From: Alangreenwoodia sp964438605
GTDB taxonomy: Bacteria > Bacillota > Clostridia > Peptostreptococcales > Anaerovoracaceae
Assembly: GCA_964438605.1 (NCBI GenBank)
Contig: CAYTKT010000004.1
Location: forward strand, 1 to 64,000
Direction: 5' to 3'
Length of the DNA: 64,000 nt
Made by a program: the position numbers and the translations under genes. Below are positions 59,851 to 64,000 of the stretch, in pieces. Below the pieces are notes generated by a model. That model was not told the origin of the DNA. It did no database searches and was given only the letters and a program-made list of their open reading frames with translations. Position 1 is the first letter of the stretch, and each line of letters starts with the position of its first letter.

Positions 59851-61014
59851 ATGAATTTTATAGATGATCCGGGAAAGAGCAGGAAAATGTCAGTGTGGCT
59901 GATCCGTATCGTGGTGATCTGTCTTATAATTTATCTCGTGCTGCGGTATGTGGACGTAGTAGGACATGCCGTGGGGCGTATCGTCGGCTTATTTTCACCG
60001 CTGATTCTCGGCGCGGTCATCGCATTTATATTAAATGTAGCGATGCGGCCGATTGAAAATCATCTGTTTCCTAAAAGTCAGACAGGGATTGCGCTCAAGC
60101 TGCGCAGACCGCTGGCGATTGTCATATCGTTTATTCTGGTCGCAGGAATTTTGGCGGTTGTGATTTATCTGATTGTGCCGAAACTGGTTCAGTCGCTGGC
60201 AATTGTTGGGGAAGGGATCGTTTGGCTGGCTGATAATATCAGTCAGTTTGCGGACGATGTCGCTTCCGATAGTGGAATTCTATCATTTGTGCAAAAGATG
60301 AATGTGGATTTTGATTCGTTTAAAGCAAAGGCGGCCGAATGGCTCAAGTCGTCAGGGCCGGCACTGATGAAGGCTGTAGCTAACATGGTTGGTAGCATCG
60401 GTTCTTCAGTAATTAATTTTGTCGTTGGCCTCGTCTTTTCATTTTATCTTTTGTACGATAAAGAAAATCTGATAAAGCAGGCAAAACGGCTTGTCACAAC
60501 GTGGATCCCGCAGCGTGCCGCAGAGAAAATTCTGCACGTAGCAAAAGTATCAAATGAAACATTTCGTTCTTTTGTTGCCGGCCAAACGACGGAGGCTGTC
60601 GTACTGGGAACACTCTGCATGATCGGAATGTTTATTCTGCGGATTCCTTATGCGGCAATGATCGGCGCGCTGGTAGGTGTTACGGCATTGATTCCTGTAT
60701 TTGGAGCGCTGATCGGCATGGTGGTCGGCACAGTCATGATTATCACCGTGGCTCCGGTCAAGGCGCTGGTGTTCGTTATTTTTCTGCTTATTTTGCAGCA
60801 GGTGGAGGGAAATCTGATTTATCCGAAAGTGGTGGGCAGCCGGATCGGACTGCCGGGACTTTGGGTTCTGGCGGCAGTTACCATTGGAGGAAATATCGGT
60901 GGTGCAGTCGGGATGCTGGCGGGTGTGCCGGCGTTTTCTGTGATTTATACGCTGCTCAGTGAAGCTACGGACCGGCGGGAACAGATGAAATACGAGGCGG
61001 ACGCAGAAGCATGA
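59851..61014 (+). CDS. AI-2E family transporter
   Basis: 387 aa from ATG 59851 (AAAGGAGG 13 bases upstream). Multi-span membrane protein with helices at ~12-35, ~42-65, ~80-105 and several in the C-terminal half. G-V-T-A-L-I-P-V-F-G-A and the L-Q-Q-V-E-G-N-L-I-Y-P-K-V-V-G motif are hallmarks of the PF01594 family. Members export a range of small molecules or ions; substrate here is unknown. Likely co-transcribed with the DUF2156 gene. Confidence 0.88.
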   Translation: MNFIDDPGKSRKMSVWLIRIVVICLIIYLVLRYVDVVGHAVGRIVGLFSPLILGAVIAFILNVAMRPIENHLFPKSQTGIALKLRRPLAIVISFILVAGILAVVIYLIVPKLVQSLAIVGEGIVWLADNISQFADDVASDSGILSFVQKMNVDFDSFKAKAAEWLKSSGPALMKAVANMVGSIGSSVINFVVGLVFSFYLLYDKENLIKQAKRLVTTWIPQRAAEKILHVAKVSNETFRSFVAGQTTEAVVLGTLCMIGMFILRIPYAAMIGALVGVTALIPVFGALIGMVVGTVMIITVAPVKALVFVIFLLILQQVEGNLIYPKVVGSRIGLPGLWVLAAVTIGGNIGGAVGMLAGVPAFSVIYTLLSEATDRREQMKYEADAEA

Positions 61015-61463
61015 TTCCAGGAGTGTAAATGAGGGACTGCGACCGGCGCGACTGGGTGTTCAGCGGTGCGGTAGAGGGCAGAGATATTGACGGCAAAGGG
61101 GATTTGCATGATAGGAGAGGAAGAATTTTCCCCTTAGAAAGAAAAAATACAATTTCTATTTAAAAAAATCATGAATTTAGTCATCTTTTGACTGATATAA
61201 ACTGATTTTTCTGCTATAAGTACATAGGGATTATTATAACATGATGATAGAGATGGTCAAAGCTCCGATTTGTTCGCAGGAGTAAACAATATATAGTTCG
61301 TGATGTCCAATGAACAAACTATATGTTGTTGTTTAGTTCTGCAAAATGTGTGGTTTGCTCATCTCTGCATAAACATGTGCTTGAGGGGAAATTTTTAATC
61401 AGGCATATTTGGAAAACAGTCATGGTTGCAGCAAAGGTAGCAGTTTAATATCAGGAAAAATTC
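61015..61463. other. Gap before the second ECF sigma gene
   Basis: About 450 bases, AT-rich from 61120. It holds the second copy of the duplicated element. A TATAAG near 61214 could be a -10 box, but TTGACT is 21 bp upstream. Confidence 0.4.
61261..61370 (+). repeat. Duplicated structured intergenic element, copy B
   Basis: Ungapped match to 54811-54920. The hairpin is GTTCGT/ATGAAC enclosed by ATATA/TATAT. It ends about 95 bases before the ECF sigma ATG. Confidence 0.7.
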
Positions 61464-62021
61464 ATGGGAAAGCATTTGAACAAAAAATTTTTTGAAGAAC
61501 ATATATTGCCACATTATAATTATATATATTATTATTTGCTTAAGATTTTGAAAGATGAACATTTGGCGAAAGATGTGATTCAAAATACGATGGAAAAAGC
61601 GTGGAAGAAGCTTCGGACTTTGAGAAATCCAGGAAGTGCGAAGGCGTGGCTTTTTGAGATTGCGTCGCATGAATTAACTACGATGCAGCGGGTACGTTAC
61701 AAGCTGATGGGTAACGAAGAAAGTGTTGACAATGGGACTTTAGATGAAATTTACTGGTCGCCTGATGATATTTTGACGGAGTTGATTAAAGCAGAGGATT
61801 TGGAGATTTTGAATCGGGCGAAGAAATGTTTGTCGGACAAGAAGCAAACGCTGTTGATTTTACGGTATCAGTTAGGATACAGTTATGTGCAAATTGCCCA
61901 ATATATGGACATGACACCGGAGGCGGTCCGGACAGCTATAAGCAGAGCGTGTCATGAATTGAAAAAGAATTATTTGACCATTGAAAAAGGAGGGAAGGTT
62001 CGTGAAACGGAAAAGAAATGA
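61464..62021 (+). CDS. ECF-type RNA polymerase sigma factor
   Basis: 185 aa. Sigma region 2 (~10-70): A-K-D-V-I-Q-N-T-M-E-K-A-W and A-W-L-F-E-I-A-S-H-E-L. Region 4 (~115-175): L-L-I-L-R-Y-Q-L-G-Y-S-Y-V-Q-I-A-Q-Y and a helix-turn-helix ending A-I-S-R-A-C-H-E-L. It recruits RNA polymerase to a limited set of promoters. Its 3' end overlaps a gene that looks like the beginning of an anti-sigma factor, now truncated, so control may be lost. SD is weak (ATCAGGAAAAATTC). Confidence 0.88.
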   Translation: MGKHLNKKFFEEHILPHYNYIYYYLLKILKDEHLAKDVIQNTMEKAWKKLRTLRNPGSAKAWLFEIASHELTTMQRVRYKLMGNEESVDNGTLDEIYWSPDDILTELIKAEDLEILNRAKKCLSDKKQTLLILRYQLGYSYVQIAQYMDMTPEAVRTAISRACHELKKNYLTIEKGGKVRETEKK

Positions 62022-62082
62022 TTTTACTGAAGAGGAGCTGCAGTTTAAGGAACTTATGGATAAGGATAAGAACGATTTTTGA
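62002..62082 (+). pseudogene. Truncated anti-sigma-like N-terminal fragment
   Basis: GTG at 62002 (SD GGAGGG) overlaps the sigma gene by 20 bases. The 26 codons encode K-R-K-R-N-D-F-T-E-E-E-L-Q-F-K-E-L-M-D-K-D, then a stop. This looks like the start of the anti-sigma gene that usually overlaps an ECF sigma gene. The rest is absent and a recombinase fragment begins on the other strand, so a deletion or rearrangement junction lies near 62080. Confidence 0.5.
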
Positions 62083-62410
62083 TTCTCTCATGGTAATCCT
62101 CCTTGATTAAAAAAATAAAATTTAAGTTACAGAAGGGACCAAAAATTCCCTCTACGGCGTATTCAAAAAAAGCATGGAGGATCGCTTTTTCCTGAAGGAC
62201 GGAGGAGGCTTTCAGCGCAGCGTTGAGTTCCTGAATATATGCATGGAGTTCTTTTTTCGTGATCTGTTCGATGTGTGTGCAACCGGCGGATTCCACGTAC
62301 TGCGTGAAATCACGGAGAGTAGTGGAATAAGATATGACGGTGTTTGGGGAAAGCTTTCTTTCAAATTCACAGACGCGGAGATATTCATCTTTTAATTGTT
62401 TGATTAACAT
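62054..62410 (-). pseudogene. Tyrosine recombinase N-terminal fragment
   Basis: 118 codons on the minus strand from ATG 62408-62410 with SD AAAGGAAG. Residues ~1-92 (E-F-E-R-K-L-S-P-N-T-V-I-S-Y-S-T-T-L, I-T-K-K-E-L-H-A-Y-I) match the SAM-like domain of Xer-type recombinases, similar to the gene at 53736. The catalytic domain is missing; the last ~25 codons are unrelated. It abuts the truncated anti-sigma fragment. Confidence 0.6.
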
Positions 62411-62700
62411 ATGTTTCTTCCTTTCACATCTGCCCGATAGGAGGGCTATGAACTTTGTTTTTTTGTAATAAATATTATTATACGGGAAATATTGTATATT
62501 GTAACAATTAGTTTTGCGTTTGAAAAAATTGCAGGGAAACTTCCGGTTGTAGTATAATAAAAATTAAATGGCGATAATGACACGGCAGAAGCAGCGTGTG
62601 TATACAGGCAGTACACAATGAAAACGGTCTGAGGTCAATATAAGCAAAACCGGAAAATCGGCGAGATGGAATGACAGATGATAAGCGGCAGAGAATAATC
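62411..62700. other. Intergenic region with divergent promoters
   Basis: Minus-strand TTACAA-16-TATAAT (about 62478-62506) could drive the recombinase fragment. Plus-strand TTGCAG with TATAAT (near 62553), 18-bp spacer, points right with no gene nearby. Confidence 0.4.
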
Positions 62701-63000
62701 AGTATTTAACGGCAGGCAATCGCAGTTAGAGGTCGGAGTTGTCAGTTAGCCGTAAGTCAGATTGTGGTTGGGTTGCAAGTTGATGGGCAGAAGTCAGAAG
62801 CCGCAGTCCATGGCCGATGATTGCAGTCAGCGGTCCGCAGTGAACAGTCAATGGTTGCTTCTCAGTGGTCGGGAATCAACGGCTGGTGGTCAGAGGTGGC
62901 AGCCGGAGAATCTCCAATTAACAGTTAATGGTTGTCTTTTTACAGTCGGCAGCAAACGATCAAAAATCAAAAGTTAGCGGCGCGAGATTGACGGCCGGAG
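62701..63000. repeat. Degenerate CAGT/GTCAG-rich tract
   Basis: Many near-copies of AGTCAG, GCAGT and AACAGTTAATGGTTG occur without regular period, including AACAGTCAATGGTTG (62840 region) and AACAGTTAATGGTTG (62920 region). No coding frame is credible here. Confidence 0.4.
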
Positions 63001-63047
63001 GTTATTTCGAGAAGAAAATGGAAATTATAGAGCGACAGGAGTGTGAT

Positions 63048-63569
63048 ATGAAAGTTTTACTCGTTATTGATATGCAGAATGATTTTATTACAGGGGCGTT
63101 GGGCACGCCGGAGGCGGAAGCTGTTGTGGAACCGCTTTGCAAGTTAATTCGAGAGTTTGACGGCGGAATCGTCTACACGAGGGATACGCATTTTGAAAAT
63201 TATCTTGAAACGCAGGAGGGTAGGAATCTGCCTGTGATTCATTGTGTGGAGGGAAGCAGCGGCTGGGAAATCTGTGAAGCGGTGAAGGCATGTATGAAAG
63301 AAACGGATCTGGTGGTGAACAAGCTGACATTTGGAGCGTTCATGCTGCCGGAAGCGTTGCGGGAATGGATGGGCGGCGCAGAGCCGGAGGAAATTCATCT
63401 GGCAGGGCTTTGCACAGATATTTGTATTATTTCAAATGCGATGATCTGTAAGGCGGCGTTCATGGAAACACCGGTGGTCGTTCATAAGGAATGTTGTGCG
63501 GGTGCAACGCCGGAAGGACATGAAATCGCGCTGGCAGCGATGAAAGCGTGCCAAATTGAAATCGTTTAA
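63048..63569 (+). CDS. Cysteine hydrolase, isochorismatase/nicotinamidase family
   Basis: 173 aa from ATG 63048 (SD CAGGAG). The frame extends upstream to 62928, but through the repeat tract. V-I-D-M-Q-N-D-F (Asp), V-N-K-L-T-F-G-A-F (Lys) and A-G-L-C-T-D-I-C (Cys) form the catalytic triad. It may hydrolyse nicotinamide or a related amide; short length favours a pncA-like enzyme but substrate is not certain. Confidence 0.85.
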   Translation: MKVLLVIDMQNDFITGALGTPEAEAVVEPLCKLIREFDGGIVYTRDTHFENYLETQEGRNLPVIHCVEGSSGWEICEAVKACMKETDLVVNKLTFGAFMLPEALREWMGGAEPEEIHLAGLCTDICIISNAMICKAAFMETPVVVHKECCAGATPEGHEIALAAMKACQIEIV

Positions 63570-64000
63570 TGGAAACGCGGACTCTTGGGTGTGAAAATAT
63601 CCTGATGAAAGCCAAGAATGATTATAAGATATTTTTGTCGCAGGATTATTAAAGAAAACGGGAAATATTAAATTAACGCCAATATTTCTTTAAACGCTGA
63701 AACCGAACTCAGATTGCCCGGAACAGACACATATTCCGCGTTCAAAATGTCTGGAATGGGGCACAGGGCTGGTTTGGACCTGGGTGATTGGTCATGATTA
63801 GCGGCGGCACGGCAGATATTAACAGTTAGTCAAATCTGGTAAAGACGGCATTGTAACAAAGTCAGATGCGCGTGCAAAATCGGATGAAAAATATATCAAG
63901 GCATTAGTCTATGTGAGAAAGCAATAGAAAAAATCCTGCCCCTATGGTATCATATAAACACGGACGATGATATAATGTTAAAAGTTCCGCTGCGGGAAAG
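63570..64000. other. Right-edge region without a supported gene
   Basis: 430 bases. A short open stretch (~63820-63930, ending in TAG) reads G-K-D-G-I-V-T-K-S-D and could be a gene remnant; it has no start. A gene may begin beyond the window edge. Confidence 0.3.

Noticed and set aside
62701..63000. CRISPR-like array
   Set aside because: Repeat words vary in sequence and spacing; no uniform spacers and no cas genes.

Overview
This window is chromosomal DNA of a low-to-mid GC Gram-positive anaerobe. Clostridia fits best: type III glutamine synthetase, a T-box leader on gatCAB, RNase M5 next to rsmA, a DnaD-type primosome protein, WalRK, and five large SLH-domain surface proteins. I cannot name a species. 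The cluster rpsF-ssb-rpsR-gdpP-rplI-dnaB-purA, then dnaD, walRK and rnmV-rsmA, plus a near-consensus parS site at 32030-32045, places the region near the replication origin. No dnaA/dnaN, rRNA, tRNA or CRISPR array was seen.

Layout. 1-7.4 kb: two SLH surface proteins, the first cut by the window edge and the second 1921 aa with a phosphodiester-glycosidase domain. 7.4-11.1 kb: type III glutamine synthetase behind a leader with two terminator-like hairpins, and a gene-poor stretch. 11.2-16.3 kb: an ECF sigma gene with an apparent frameshift, two overlapping SdpI-like membrane proteins, and an MBOAT/SGNH pair typical of surface-polysaccharide O-acetylation. 16.3-21.4 kb: a third SLH protein. 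21.6-27.8 kb: T-box leader, gatC, gatA and a single 1210-codon gene fusing GatB to aspartyl-tRNA synthetase. 27.9-35.5 kb: S6-SSB-S18, GdpP, L9, DnaB and PurA. 35.8-42.7 kb: a DnaD protein whose C-terminus looks like the N-terminus of the DnaC/DnaI loader, an M23 peptidase, and a WalRK-like two-component system. 43-48 kb: transglutaminase-like protein, DivIC, RNase M5, DUF2889-like protein, RsmA and a small degenerate ATPase-like protein. 48-53.5 kb: two more SLH proteins, the second with a strong promoter, strong SD and strong terminator, so a candidate main S-layer protein. 53.7-64 kb: Xer-type recombinase, SGNH hydrolase, sirtuin, SurE, DUF2156, AI-2E-family permease, ECF sigma with a truncated partner, a recombinase fragment and a cysteine hydrolase, separated by long repeat-bearing gaps.

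How the genes work together. Indirect Asn-tRNA synthesis is the strongest theme: ND-type AspRS features, GatB, GatA and GatC sit in one T-box-controlled unit, and synthetase and amidotransferase are one polypeptide. Cell-envelope biogenesis is the second: SLH proteins, polymer acetylation, M23 and WalRK, DivIC and GdpP. The most notable items are the GatB-AspRS fusion, the DnaD/DnaC-N chimera, the parS site, a duplicated ~110-bp structured intergenic element (54811 and 61261), and long perfect palindromes near 57.5 kb. All family assignments are from reading the sequence; no search was run.
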